A DNA stretch of 64,000 bases, from NCBI RefSeq assembly GCF_030867095.1, contig NC_081827.1:22015001-22079000 (forward strand). The letters run 5' to 3'. Source of the stretch: Alligator mississippiensis. Lineage: Eukaryota > Chordata > Crocodylia > Alligatoridae. Made by a program: the position numbers and the translations under genes. The notes under the pieces were generated by a model. The model saw nothing but the letters and a program-made list of their open reading frames with translations, ran no database searches and had not been told where the DNA came from. How positions within the stretch are numbered: position 1 is the first letter of the stretch; every line of letters begins with the position of its first letter. Below are positions 9,691 through 21,844 of the stretch, piece after piece.

Positions 9691-12329
9691 GAATGAAAAA
9701 GAAACAACGTTGTCATTGCATCTTTTGAGAATCTCACCTGAAATGGGGCATGCGCATAATTATGAAGGTCCTTTATATTCAATGCTATGGTAAAAATACT
9801 CAACCACTTTGCGGACTCCATTCATCTCTAAAGTTATGCTGCTATTTTTCCACTGACTTTTATATAGCTATGTTTTTATGAAACCAGAGTAAGATAATGG
9901 TGAATCAGATTCTGTAAAAAGGTTTTTTCCCCTCCCCATCCTGCTAAGGATATTGCATTAGCTTTACTGTGTAAAAAATGTTTCTACGCCATTTATTGTC
10001 GTATTATTATTTTCCTTTGGCATTAGAATTGGATTTCCTAATTATGTAATAGTCCCCATATTTACTTATCCACACACACATTTCACTTGGGAATGTGCAC
10101 AAATTACAGATTCAAATCTGTATAAGAAGTTTTGCAAAACTCACTCATCTATCAAATCCTATTTGGCTTCACAAACTGTTGAAAACTCTAATCAGAAACT
10201 TCTGTTGCTATGAGCTCAAAACAGGATGTCATCTTCATCTTACCTTATTGCCCTGCAAGCATCTCTGACTAATGTCAAACATAGCATGCCTTTCCTAATC
10301 CATGTTTGGCAAAATAGTGTCATAATAAATGATGAAACAAGAAGGCCCCTAATAAGAAACATGTGTAGAGACTGCTGAAGGCAAGATGAAAACATGTCAG
10401 AATTGGAGAGCTTGCCACAAGGCAAGAACTGCACATAAAAAAATGTAAAGAATGCTTACGGGCCATACTGCTTGAAATGCCGGCTGAACAAAGTGTATAG
10501 CAATACCATGCAAGTAGGCCACAGCTCTCTTCATGTTTACAATGCTGGCGAAAGGTTGTACAGTGAGCAATAATGTGATTGCTGACTAAGAGCTGCTTCG
10601 CAATCTATTATTTAACTTGTGCACAGGCATTTCTGTGGTACTTCATTATCCTACCCTCTGGGCACCTCTTGGACAAATGCATCAGGAAATGGGAAACAAG
10701 CACAGAATGGCCAACCCTGCAACCTGAGCATCTCAATGCTTAGTGTCCAATTTCATGAATCTAAGTCACTACTTCTAGAGGTGCTGAGCACCTGCAGGTC
10801 TTTTTGTCTCCAATGGGAAAACAGTACTTTCTAAAAAGTAAGTCCCTGGTGGCACAAATGACTTATCTAAGGACTCTGGACAACTGTGGGATGGCTAGGG
10901 ATAAAACCCAGACCAGCTGGCTACCTGTGTAACCCTGAAACCATTTTTCCTTCTTTCCTAATATAGCTAGAAACGGGTAAGAAGGACAACAAATGCTTTC
11001 CTGCTGACCACAGTTTTTGCAACAACAACAACAAAATCTCACCTTGCCCTAGGTCTCAGTGACCTATGAGTAGGACCCACATATTGTAGGAGGGCAGGCT
11101 GTCAAGGGCCTAGGAAAGAAAGAAGCTGTAACTATTCCACTGCCGTGGGGCTCTGCTTCATGAGGACTCCACTGAACAAAGCATACCAAGGGGACTTGTA
11201 TGCAGAGTAGGTGATGACTAATGAGTCAGGATAATGCAAATCCACCATAACCCTCTCCAATGGCACATAGTAATGGCCCTGGAGCTGCCTGGGAATGGAT
11301 GCTGTTTCCTTTGAGTCCAACAGACAAACATATTGAAAGGTTTTGTGGACTTGGAAAGTGGAACACAATATCAGGTGATTTCTTTAGGGAGGGCATGGCT
11401 GTGTCCAAGAGTGCATATTCTCAGTATTGTGTAGCACTGAATGTGGCTATATCAGGTACATCTACATAGCTCATTGTAAGAACTCAGCAACTGCTGATAG
11501 TACGTCACTAACATTCATACTAAAATCTTTTCTCCATGCCTGACTAGTGATGGGATTTTTTTCTCCAAGCTTTCAAGAGAGTATTATAAATGCAGGAGAG
11601 AAAGTGTTTTAGGCTTTTAGTTGATACTAATTGTTTCTCCATGCATGAGGGTATGTAGTTCAGAAGAGAACTGGAGAAATGGCTTTTTAATAATAAAGTC
11701 ATTCACATGTAAGTATGTAAAAATTGCTTTTATTCTATAAAGAAATAATTGCCAAACCTGTTCAAATAAACACAAAGTCAAGTGTCTAGAGCAATCTTCA
11801 ACATGTTAGACCCTTTGGGCTCCAGAATACTGCTCATTTACAGTATAATCAAACCAAACCTATTGGGATTAAAATCATAACTATCTGTGTGTGTTTATAA
11901 TGCTGAGGGAGGTAGTTAACTTCTGATGAAATGAGCACTTGCTCACAAAAATTTAGGCATTTCTGATTCAGTTAGTGTATAAGGTGCATCTCTTCCCTGT
12001 CTTCTACCAGTTTATAAAGGTAACTGAGACTACAGATGCACTCACAGAATTTAGCTCTGGATTACAACACCCTTCCCCCAACCCACCAAACCAAATACAA
12101 CCTTTAGATCTGGGTTAGGATTTTGAACTGACAATAGGGGGACTGACTTACCAAAATATATATTTTTAATTGATCTAAGACAGGAAACAAAGAAACCTTG
12201 ATTTTAAAGTGATCAGCTTTGCCTTTGCAGTTTTTCTCTATTTTCTAAAGAAAGTATGTCTCTAATTGACTGGCAACCATTATGACATTCTGATTTGTAA
12301 TTAACTATAACCTTTGCTGACTACAAAGA
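9691..12329. other. Unassigned AT-rich intergenic DNA
   Basis: I see no recognisable exon, RNA gene or complete element. Short ORFs (up to about 78 codons) lack domains and codon bias. A few short A-rich and CAA-rich runs only. Confidence 0.5.
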
Positions 12330-12960
12330 TATACTCTCTCTATATGGGAAGATGCAGGAGTGGGATGCCAGAGCAGCTACTGGTACTTCAGGGGTGGCAG
12401 CACCTCACTCCCAGCTTCCCCCTCCTCTACTGGGATGGGCCTACCTTGCCACAAGAGCATTAGCGGGGGATTTAGGTAACATTCCCCCAACTGGGCTCCA
12501 CTCTTGGCGTCCCACCTCCCCTCTGTGCTCTGTCACATGTCCCGTCTCCTCCCTTTCCATTCTCCCCCTCCCCTGCCTGCCCTTTCCACTGTCTCCAGGT
12601 GACCCAAGGGAAGAGGGAGCTCCACAACCACTTCTGTCCTGCTCCAGCTGGGCTATGTAGGGATCAGGGCTCAGCTAGGAACAGCGGCAGTGGTGGGTGA
12701 CTTCCCCTTCCGTAAGCCTTCTTGCATGTAGGCGGGGAACAGCTTGGAGAAGTACAGGGAACTGGACAGGAAGAAACACCCACCCACTGCTGCTGCCCTG
12801 GGATGAGCCTAGCACCCCGTGCAGTATGTCTGGAGCAGGGTAGGAGCAACTCTGAAGCTCCCTCCACTCCCAAGTTAAAAGGGAACAGCAGCAGCAGTGG
12901 GTGGTGAGGGGATGGAGGATTTTGCACGGAGCATGGAGGAGAAGAGAGGAGGGAAAAGTC
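12330..12960. other. GC-rich low-complexity block, unclassified
   Basis: A sudden pyrimidine-rich then purine-rich block (TCCCGTCTCCTCCC and similar), flanked on both sides by AT-rich DNA. It resembles the GC-rich cores of the TIR elements at 13726 and 25956 in composition, but no terminal repeats were found. Confidence 0.4.
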
Positions 12961-13725
12961 TTACCTAATGCAGGGACTTAAAGTCTGTTCCAACAGTGTG
13001 GTCTTTAAGTGTCACTGCATCCCACCTAGCTCTACCAGTTCAAGTGTGCACTAGAGTGTGCATATATGATTTTACATTTTATAATATTAGAAAATAGGGA
13101 TTGGCATTTAATTTTTCTCACAATTCTTTGCATGGAAGTTAGAATTCAGTTTTAAAACTATCAGAGAACTGAAACTACTTACATGTGCTAGGTACATAAG
13201 AAAGAGGGGGGAAAAAATCAAAAACTTGTTTTTCATTTAAAATAAAAAGACTTATTAAACAAAGAAATTAGAGCAAAAGCACAGGAATTAAAGTTCTTGC
13301 GTAGCATTTTGGGAGTTCCTTGTTTAATACCTGTGCATTTCCCAAATTCCACTGTTCCTGTATTTCAGGTAGTTAGGGAATTGAACAGGTTTTCCACCCC
13401 ACCTTTACAACAACCTTGAAGAATTTCCACTAGTATCCATCCTCTCTTACCTAGATTTCATTCACAGTACAGAAGAAAAGAAATTTCTGATATTTCAGCT
13501 GCCAGTGAGCTTTTCAAATTTTGAATATACTAGTTATTGAACCAAAATAAACCAAATAAACTGAAATTAAAAAAAAAATCCAAACAAACATTCTGTACAG
13601 AAGAGGCAACAGCTGTCAAAGACAGTTTTATACCATCAACAAATTCTGATTCAACATACAGAGCCAATGCCTTCTTCCATATTACTGGTTTGACTTTCTT
13701 TAAAATTTAAGTGGCAAACATTGTA
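12961..13725. other. Unassigned AT-rich DNA
   Basis: No feature recognised apart from short A runs. Confidence 0.5.
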
Positions 13726-14514
13726 GGCTAGGTACACATAGTCAAAAAGCCAAAGGCTGAATTGATTCAGTCTTTGCAGGTTACTTTAAGCTGCACAGAT
13801 TAAATTGAAAAAGTGAACAGACATTTACCTTTGATTCAGGAAATGCAGCCACATGCCTGCAGTGGCTCAGGCCAGAAGCCGGGGGGAGGGGGGTGCTAGG
13901 GCATGGCTCCCTGCCTGCGTGTTCATTTCTTTTTTCTGCTGCCTGCAAGGTCTCTGGGATTTGCAGTCCAGACTTACAGCAGCAGGATTCTGCAGGGTTG
14001 CTCATTGCTTCCTCTTCCCGGTGCCTCTGTGATTTTTAGCCCACAGTTGCAGTCAGCGGTAAAGTTGAGCAGGGGAAGGGGTGTTTAATACCCCAGCTGG
14101 GGTTTGCCAGGGGGAGGCAGCCCTGATCCCCCTGCAGACGAGGCTGCATTCCCAGCCAAGCTTGCCCCACATCCACCCACCCGTCAGCCAGCCCTCATTG
14201 CACTGGCTAGGGAGCAGAGAGGCAGGGCCAGCCCTGCTCTCTGGACAGCACAGCACAGCCCAGGGCTGGAAAGCATTCTGGGATGCTGGGGAACTGTGAC
14301 TTGACTTGAACCAGGAAGGGGTCTGAGACAGAAGTTTCATAAACTGGTTTGACTCAAATCAGTTAAGTCTGATACCACATTCAGCCGGATTTATCTTAAA
14401 CCAGTTTCCACCATTTTGAAACTGGTTTATGTGCACTGAACTTCTATTCTGTTACATGTTTAAACCAGTTTCCAGTCAGTTAAACTGGTTTATGTGTAAT
14501 TTCTACCCCTAGCC
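13726..14514 (+). mobile_element. Non-autonomous TIR element, family A copy 1
   Basis: The left end GGCTAGGTACACATAGTCAA and the right end TTCTACCCCTAGCC form short inverted ends (GGCTAGG). Next to the left end is GAATTGATTCAGTCTTTGCA. The right part has repeated AAACTGGTTTATGTG words and TTTAAACCAGTTTCC. No protein is encoded. Copies at 25956-26723, 43143-43700 and 35970-36997 (minus) share this layout. No clean target-site duplication is visible, so the superfamily is not settled; hAT is a guess. Confidence 0.75.
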
Positions 14515-15135
14515 CTTCTGTTTGAATGCCATTTGTTATCCCAGGTAAATAATTTAATGATTTTAATAAAGGATATTAAGTTTAGGCTTAGTATCTTTCT
14601 CCTCTATGCCTTTCTCCTCATTGTACCTTAGGGTATTACTATAATAAAACATGTATTATTAATAAATACTCAATAGCCAACTGCTCCTGCCTTCTTCTTT
14701 TAGAAAAAGGAAGTTGCTGTGCTCGAATTTAGATGGACAGTTTTACATTCTTTTGGAATACAACATGCTGGTCTTCAGTCTACTGAGGCTATTGTAATCC
14801 TAACTTAACAAAACAGTTAAGTTTAAAGCCACCCTATTTTGCTTTCCTTACCAGCTGTACTTATTCAATCCATTTTGCTTTCCCAATAAAGTTTGTGTCT
14901 AATGATTTTAGGTTTGATTCCTTCAAATGATAGAAGGAATGACAAGCTATGAAGGGAGGAAGACAAGCATGATAAATATGTTCACTTCAAATTTGGAGGC
15001 TAGTCCTGTTTTTGAAAAAATGCCAAGATCCAGTCAGATTTCTGAAGTGAAGGATTGAAATTCCTCTAAAAGCTCCCATTGAAATCTAGGATTTTTTTGG
15101 AGTTGATTTGATTTTTCAGATCTTTGGGATATTAA
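14515..15135. other. Unassigned AT-rich DNA
   Basis: Nothing recognised. Confidence 0.5.
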
Positions 15136-15385
15136 GGGTATGTCTATACTGCAGTCAGAGATGTGATTTTAGCTTGCAAATACTTAGGCTTTAAACTTGC
15201 TGTGTCAAGTGCTGATGGAAGTGTAGAAATGGCAGCACAGAGTTCATTAAAGGCTAATTTCCTGACTACTTAACCATCTTTCTTGGGAGTTGGGGCAGGA
15301 AGTTAAAGCCAACTCTGAGCAGCATGTTGGTGCAACTGCATTGTTTCAGTATTTAAGCTGGCTTGTATACATCTCTCTTGGGCAT
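15136..15385. mobile_element. Possible MITE
   Basis: GGGTATGTCTATACTGCAGT at the left and GTATACATCTCTCTTGGGC at the right look like degraded inverted ends of the common GGGTATGTCTACACTGC MITE type. Pairing is imperfect. Confidence 0.35.
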
Positions 15386-15486
15386 GTTGTCAGACCTTAA
15401 CAGACATTAACTTATACCTAAGGAAAAAAAAGCAAAGTCAGAAGTTTTTTCTATGTAATTTTTCAATAAGAAGTTCTATTTCTTAT

Positions 15487-16081
15487 TACCATATTTTCTT
15501 GCATACCACATACCACCAAATAAAACATACTCCTTTTTTTTTGAAAGGTAGAATGTTGAAAAGATTTTTCCAGAGTCATGGCTGTGTGTGATATAGGGTA
15601 AGCCCTCCTGGAAAAAGTGTCCAAGAAGTGTGGTATCTCAGAAAACAATCCGGAAGAAGCAGCAGAAATGTCCCTCTGTAGCAGGACAGCAACAAAACTA
15701 GGCCTTGGACCATTGCAAGTGCAATAGCAAGACACTTACTTCTTTACTGTAAATTGTTCTTTATGTAGAGTTCCAGTAAAGAATAAAGTGTTGTTTCCAT
15801 ACCACAAGCCTCATCAAGATACTACAGACTGTATGCAGCAACTCAGTCAGGTCAGTGACTCTTCAGCCAAAACTGTCTGAAAGAAGGTTAACACTGGTCT
15901 CCACCCCAGCTGTTGGCAGTCTCAGGAAGAAGTGGCATCCATGAGTTAATGTTGCTCTATTCCATCCTGCTTTTATTCCAGCAAAGAAAAATCAGCTTCC
16001 CTACTAAAGATATGCACCCCAATTTTGGATGGCTGATTTTTTGGGGGGAAAGGTGCATGTGGTATGTGAGTAAATATGGTA
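15487..16081. mobile_element. Non-autonomous DNA element with long TIRs, about 595 bp
   Basis: The left end TACCATATTTTCTTGCATAC-CACA and the right end TG-TGGTATGTGAGTAAATATGGTA are inverted copies over about 24 bp. They continue more weakly inward (CATACTCC with T-run; GGTGCATG with GGGGGG). TA at both outer borders may be a 2-bp target duplication, as in Tc1/mariner-type insertion. No ORF with a transposase domain is inside. Confidence 0.7.
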
Positions 16082-17194
16082 CTCCATATATTGTATTCTC
16101 TGACAAAACTTATGCTGCCACATAAAAATATGGGATTTTTCAGGGGGTGGGGTGGAAAGTCATGGTACTTGAATTCTCAAGCTTACCTCTCCATTTTTTT
16201 TTATTTCTGAGGGCTCTGTTTCTTAAGGTGCATATTACCTTGCATTTGGCTATTTTAATTGTGTTTAGAATATAGAGAAATTTAGATTACATGTAAAATA
16301 CAGATATGCATTTCATTTATGCATTGGATACAATTTATTTTGATGAATATGAATGGCACAGGGGAAACCTTGAGAGTTATAGCAGTTTACGCTTTCTGAA
16401 ACTCTAGCTCAAATAATCATGCTCAGCTGATAGTTTCCCATAGCCTGTTAAATGTAGAACATTCCTGGAATTATCCTGCATGCCAATGAAATTGCCCCAT
16501 CTTTTCTGAAGAGTTAAGAGAGAAAGAGCTTTTCCTCTTTTGCCAAAAGAAAACCCCAAGGATGGATGTCTAAATGATACAGGTCCTCTAACACAGTGTA
16601 AAAACAATAAATGGTCAGCACTGTGGGAGATTTTAGTGGTTCTTTCATACACTATTAAAAATCCTAGACACGAGTCCTAAAAGAGAACTATAATCAATAG
16701 CTGAGATAAAAGGGATGGATAGTTTCAAGGCTGAAAGTTGCTTACATCTCACAAATGGATGTGTAAATCTCCAAGTACTACTCTAATTTTTCAGAATTAT
16801 GGATATAGCTTTTTACTGGACAGCATCATGAGCTGTTTTTATTTTTTATAAGCATGGCTGATCACAGAAAAGGCTTTCTGTTGGTTTTAAAACCATGGAT
16901 AGACATGCAGCATATGTCTGTCTGTGTAACACTACAAGTATGGTGTTTGGGAAAGGCCCAAGCTTAGCAAAGGGACCACTCCCACTGATATGCATATCAG
17001 TAGCAGGCTGCATGCTTTTCAGTGTCCACATCAGGAAGCAGCAATGATGGGGATGAATTGTCTTAACGCTGCTTGAAGATGACAAAATAGTGAAAAGATT
17101 GACCCAAACAGCAGCCAACTTCCCTGAAGGCTTGGACAAATAACAATCTGCGTTTACACCAGTGTAAGAGAGGAGCAGACAGAATATAAATCGC
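16082..17194. other. Unassigned AT-rich DNA
   Basis: No gene or element recognised. Confidence 0.5.
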
Positions 17195-17776
17195 TGTAAC
17201 AGGGTCTCTACCCTATTACTAGAATGGGAAAGGGGCCAAACACCCTTGACCCATTCCCCCTTCTCCTCCACACTGGGATCCCACCTCTGCCTTTCTGGGC
17301 TTTAGGCCCTTAACCTTAATCCCTAGGCTACTATGTCCCCTTGGCCCCTCTATGGGCTATGGGCTCCTGGCCCCAAACTCTGGGCTCCTTGGCCTGATCC
17401 CTGGAATGCTGTGCTCTGCCTCTGACCCTCTCTGGACTACAGGCTCACCCACCCTTGTTCCCAGACCTATCTCTTCCAAGGTCTGCCCCTCCATGCTATG
17501 GGCTCACCTTCCCCTATTCCCAGGCCTGCCCCGTTCCCAGGCTCTATGCTGCTTACCCCAGCTCAGCTGTTGTGCTAGGGGCCTTGCTGCCAGGGGTTCC
17601 TCTCTGGCTGGTTCCCAGGGCTTGACTCCCTGACCAACTCAAGCCCTTGATTTATATGCCTCAAGCCTCGTTGGGTGACTTTCTGATTGGCCCTTTCCAC
17701 CCCTGCAGGCTGCTGTTCCCACAGCCTTTCCTCGTAAAATGATAGGCACGCCAATCACCCTATGATAACCCTTACA
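17195..17776 (-). mobile_element. Candidate solo LTR, about 582 bp, minus strand
   Basis: Read on the minus strand it starts TGTAAGGGTTATCATAGGG and ends with CTACCCAGAGACC-like reverse matter closing in GTTACA, giving TG...CA ends. A CCAAT box (GGGCCAATCAGAAAG, near 17685) is followed about 40 bp on by a TATA-like GCATATAAATCAAGG (near 17650), the order of a U3 promoter. The remainder is C/T-rich. No internal retroviral region or second LTR lies nearby, and no clear 4-6 bp target duplication was found, so the class is uncertain. Confidence 0.5.
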
Positions 17777-18242
17777 CTGGGATCACTTTCCCCAATCAGG
17801 ATTAGAGTTAATTCTGAAAGAATCAGGGTCAGAATTACACAGGTGTAGACACTGTCTGTCCATAGCTTATCCTGGGGTAGACAGTTGTCCAAAGAGTATT
17901 ATCTGCCTACTGCACTCAACTATCTTGGAATAGCTGCACATTGGTCCAGTTTGATCCAAAGGTAGTTTTATTCGCATAGAAAAGTTACACCAGTAATTTT
18001 ACACCAGTCTAAATACATTGGGCCTAATCCTATTATACCTATTAGGTTCACAAATTAACTAAGGAGCCAAAGTGCAATTCTGCTGCACCCTACTTGAGTC
18101 CTACCCTACCCCAAAAAACCCACGTTCACCATTCAAGCAAAAAAGGTGGATGGGTCCTCCTCCTCCTCCACACTGCTTTTTTGTGCCATAATCTTAAGGG
18201 AAGAAGGTGGTGTGTTACAAAAGTAGCTATTAATGGACTTCC
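17777..18242. other. Unassigned AT-rich DNA
   Basis: Nothing recognised. Confidence 0.5.
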
Positions 18243-18571
18243 AGGGTGCTTATACACATGCAATACATAATTGCAGTACATCAGAACAGACTTGATTAAT
18301 CAGATCTGCTGAAGCGCAGTAATTACCATGCTCCAGCAGACCCCAGCATCATGTGTATTAGCATCCCTGCACTGAAAGATGGTGGCAGAGGTGCTTTAAC
18401 TAAAGCACATTCAACAACTTTTAGTTAAAGGGCCCCCACTGCCATTTTTCAATGCAGGGACGCTGAAACATGAGACACTCCAGGCACTTTCATTAGAGCA
18501 GATCTTGGAGCTACTGTAATTAAAGCCCCCATCACCATCGCCACTCCCAAAACCTGTGTATAAATGCCCCT
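18243..18571. mobile_element. MITE-like element, about 330 bp
   Basis: Left AGGGTGCTTATACACATG and right CCTGTGTATAAATGCCCCT are imperfect inverted ends. The interior is non-coding, with an inverted theme (CTGAAGCGCAGTAATT; CAATGCAGGGACGCTG). Confidence 0.6.
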
Positions 18572-19040
18572 AGGGATTTGACTATAGTGAAACAAAACCA
18601 TACTTAAGCATTTAAATGGACTTCTATACATAATGTGCAGTAAACGTCTAATGTAGACACGCAAAGTAGACTAATTAGCTCTGTAGTAAATGTCTCACAT
18701 CTACATGTGTGGCCCTATTAGGCTGGAGTAAACAAATTACTTCTGCAGAAGGGTAGCCCTACACTGAAACACCTTCATGCTCCTGGCCAGCCCCTCTGCA
18801 ACATATTGTGCCAGGTCAGAACAGCCCCAGGCTGGCAGGCTAATCTCCTCTTGGCCAGCTGGGGCTATTCCAACCCAGCTCAATGTGCTGTGATCCCAAA
18901 GCACATGTATAGATGCAGCACCTGGGAGTAATAAACTCCAGCATGATAAGCTCTGGAGTTTCTTGCTTTGCCTTAATAGCACATGTAGACCTGCCCAATG
19001 GGTAGAATAGAATTTGACCCAATGTTTTTCAGGCCCTAAG
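18572..19040. mobile_element. Cluster of MITE-like ends
   Basis: CTAATGTAGACACGC (18648), CATCTACATGTGTGGCCC (18698) and GCACATGTAGACCTGCCC (18980) are all variants of the GGGC(N)CATGTAGAC-type TIR seen at 24174. They suggest two or more overlapping or truncated small elements. Individual borders cannot be set. Confidence 0.4.
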
Positions 19041-19217
19041 TGTCTTGGGCCATCTGGGGAAAAGAGCTGTTCCAAGCATTAGTGTCTTTATGGGGCTAGG
19101 ACTCTGACACATCTGTGTTGAGATTTTCAAAGCTGCCTATATAAGATGGATGTCCAGATCCTATTAAAACTAATGGGAGCTATGAACCTTTTAAGACCTC
19201 AGTATGAAAACAGCTCC

Positions 19218-19387
19218 AAAAAAAAAAAAAAAAAAAAAAGAGAGAAAGAGAGAAAGATACTGTATGAAATATTGACTTCTGTCAGAGACAGTAACAGTGA
19301 AAAAATACCTATAATGTTAAAAATAGCTCTTTTACTTTCATATATCTCCACTCCAGCTTTTTTTTTTTTTTTTTTTTGGACAAAAAG
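19218..19387. repeat. Poly-A (22) and poly-T (20) tracts in inverted arrangement
   Basis: A run of 22 A at 19218-19239 followed by GAGAGAAAGAGAGAAAG, and a run of 20 T at 19368-19387. The two tracts are 128 bp apart and could pair. Confidence 0.85.
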
Positions 19388-20010
19388 GCTGCAGTTGCAG
19401 GAACCACTTTTACCCTTGAACAGCAGATTTATATGGTTAGTGTCTGTTGGGTATCTGTGAACATGGAGTATTTGTATAACATACCTTAGGCAGATATTTA
19501 TGAGGGATACATTACTCACCTCTAGGCATTTAAATATTTCCTTTTTATTTATTTAGCTTAAAAAAACCCCCAAATCATATGGTTCATTTTTCATTGAAAG
19601 TAAGTTTTTAATGCAACAGATAAAATACCATTACATTACAGGAAAGAACCAGATTGTCCACTATGTTACCTAATTTCATAGCACCGAGGCTACTGAAAGC
19701 AATAGAATCATACATCAGTATAAAACCAGTTGTGCAGTGAAGAATCCAGACCAGGATTGTTAATAAAGTTCAAGAAAAGACTAGAGCTGCACAAGAACCA
19801 GAATTTCCATCTTGCTTATCACTATACCAAGCAAATGTGTCCTCATAAATTGTCCACAGTGATTCTCTCGCATACCATCTGCTGTATGATTCCCAACTGT
19901 GCAGCTTACCATACCTCCCATTCAAACTTCCATACCATTACTGAGAAATTTAAGAAATTGAATAAATAGAAAAGTAATTTTAACAAAATACTTGATTATT
20001 AGCTTATATT
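19388..20010. other. Unassigned AT-rich DNA
   Basis: Nothing recognised. Confidence 0.5.
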
Positions 20011-21332
20011 AGAGCTGTCAATTAATCACAGTTAATACATGCAATTATTGTTAATTGGTCTTCACACTAATTTTTTTAATGCATTAATCATGCAAGTGGT
20101 TTTGGAGCCCATGCCCAGGCTCTGCTCCACCACTGTCACCACCGTCTCCAGGTTGCCCAGTGGAGCAGGTGGGGCTGCATAGAGGACCACAGGGCAGCCC
20201 GGGCACAGGATCCAGGAAGCTGCAGTGGGGAGGGAGGGGTGCAAACAGATAGAAACAGATGAACAGCAGTCTGCACACAGCCAGGATTGCAACCTGCCAG
20301 TAGGTAGAGTACTGTCCAAAAGGTAAGTCTGTGGGGAGAGAAGGGACATGGGGGAGGGATGGGGCAGGGGGGCAGATTAAGGTCCCCATGGTGAGGAAGG
20401 GAGTAGGGCAGGAGTGAATGGGGCCCTGGGGCTGGGGAGGGTCATGGGATGGAACCATAGGTGGTATGTCCAAGGGGACAGGGGGAGCGGCCACCGCTGC
20501 TACGTGCACCCCTGGGGGAAGCACGGGAGGTATGTGCCCCCTAGATTTGTGCATGGGGCAGAGGTGGGCTGTGGGCTGTGAGCTGGGGCTCTGCACCCTG
20601 CTGCCTTTGCCCTGGGAGCCATGCACTGGCCTCACCATACGTCCCCTGCCCCCCTGGAATTGGGGACACAGCATAGCATCATGCAGCTCCCAGGGCAACA
20701 GCAGCAGGGTGCAGAGAGGCCCAGCTCATAGCCCACAGCCCACCTCTGCCACATACATAAATCTCAGGGGCATGTGCATCAACAGGAGCTGTGCCCCACC
20801 CCCCTGCCTGGACAAGCTGCCCATAGCTCCATCTCATGACCTGCCCTGGCCCTGGGGCCCCATTCACCACAGCCCCTGCTCCTGCTCCACTCCCTCACTG
20901 TGGGGGCCTTGATCTGCCCCACCACCTCTTCCACCCCTGTCCATGCCTCTTCCTCTCCACAGTATTACTTGGTGGGCAGTGTCTGTGCCTGTGTGTCCCT
21001 CCCTCACTGCCAAGCCACCCCCCCAACCCAACCCGGCTCACTCCTGACCCATTGTACCCCACATCCTGCTAGGGCATGTGGGAGCCCCACACCCTGGGCT
21101 CCAAACCCCCCACACACACCCACAGCCCCCCACACCTTCACAAATTCCCAAACATACCCCACACCCACACCCCAACCATATAAGTACCTGCATAATTTTG
21201 CATAATTTGAATTTTTCTACACATAATTTTGAGTTTTTAGTTGTGCAATTAAAATCGTGATTAATTGCAACTTGTTTTTTTTTTATTGAGTGCCTAATCA
21301 CAATCACATTTTTTTAAACACTTGACTGCCCT
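20011..21332 (+). mobile_element. hAT-like non-autonomous element with GC-rich core, about 1.3 kb
   Basis: It starts AGAGCTGTCAATTAATCACA and ends CTTGACTGCCCT, whose reverse complement AGGGCAGTCAAG mirrors the start. The subterminal parts are full of TTAATCA/TGATTAA words (GCAATTAAAATCGTGATTAA near 21245). These are the features of the widespread vertebrate GGGCTGTCAA(N)nATTAATCGCGATTAA hAT-type repeat. The interior (about 20095-21180) is GC-rich and C/T-skewed with chance frames of up to 204 codons on both strands and no transposase domain. The flanks cttatatt and atcttaaa do not give a clean 8-bp duplication. Confidence 0.65.
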
Positions 21333-21806
21333 ATCTTAAATTTAATTTTTAGTTAAATACCTAGGAAATGTAACAGAAGGGCTGGCAAGCCTTTCTGGCT
21401 CAATAGGGACATTGCAGCCCTCTTGACAAAGCAAAAAGAGGCGTATACACAGTGGAAGCTAGGAACAGTCCTCAAGGAGGACTATACAACAGTGGTCTGC
21501 ACTTGTAGGAAAATGATTAGGAAATCTAAGGCAGCGACTGAGTTTAAGTTAGCTGAGGGAGTCGAAGACAATAAGAAGTCCTTCTTTAGGCAGGTAGGGA
21601 ACAGAAGGAAAACAAATGGAAGCATGGGGCCCCGGTTAACACCTCAGGGCACCTGGTAACCAACATTCAGGAATAACTGAACTCCTGAATGCCCACTTTG
21701 CTTCAGTATTTCACTGGACCAAGGGGAAAGACAAGAGAGATAAGGATCACAGGGGGCATGGTGGGAATGGTAGCCTTCCCAATGTGGATGCTGAGGTGGT
21801 GCAAAA

Positions 21807-21844
21807 TCAACTAGAAAAGCTAGAGTCAACTAGAAAAGCTAGAG
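21807..21844. repeat. 19-bp tandem duplication inside the CR1
   Basis: TCAACTAGAAAAGCTAGAG occurs twice, starting at 21807 and 21826. It adds a frameshift to the ORF2 linker. Confidence 0.9.

Noticed and set aside
16846..17271. 141-codon minus-strand frame
   Set aside because: No similarity to a known family, no exon signals, and it overlaps the candidate LTR border.
20084..20912. Frames of 204 (minus) and 164 (plus) codons
   Set aside because: Both lie in the GC-rich core of a hAT-like element. They are Pro, Gly and Cys rich and overlap each other, and no transposase or other domain is present.
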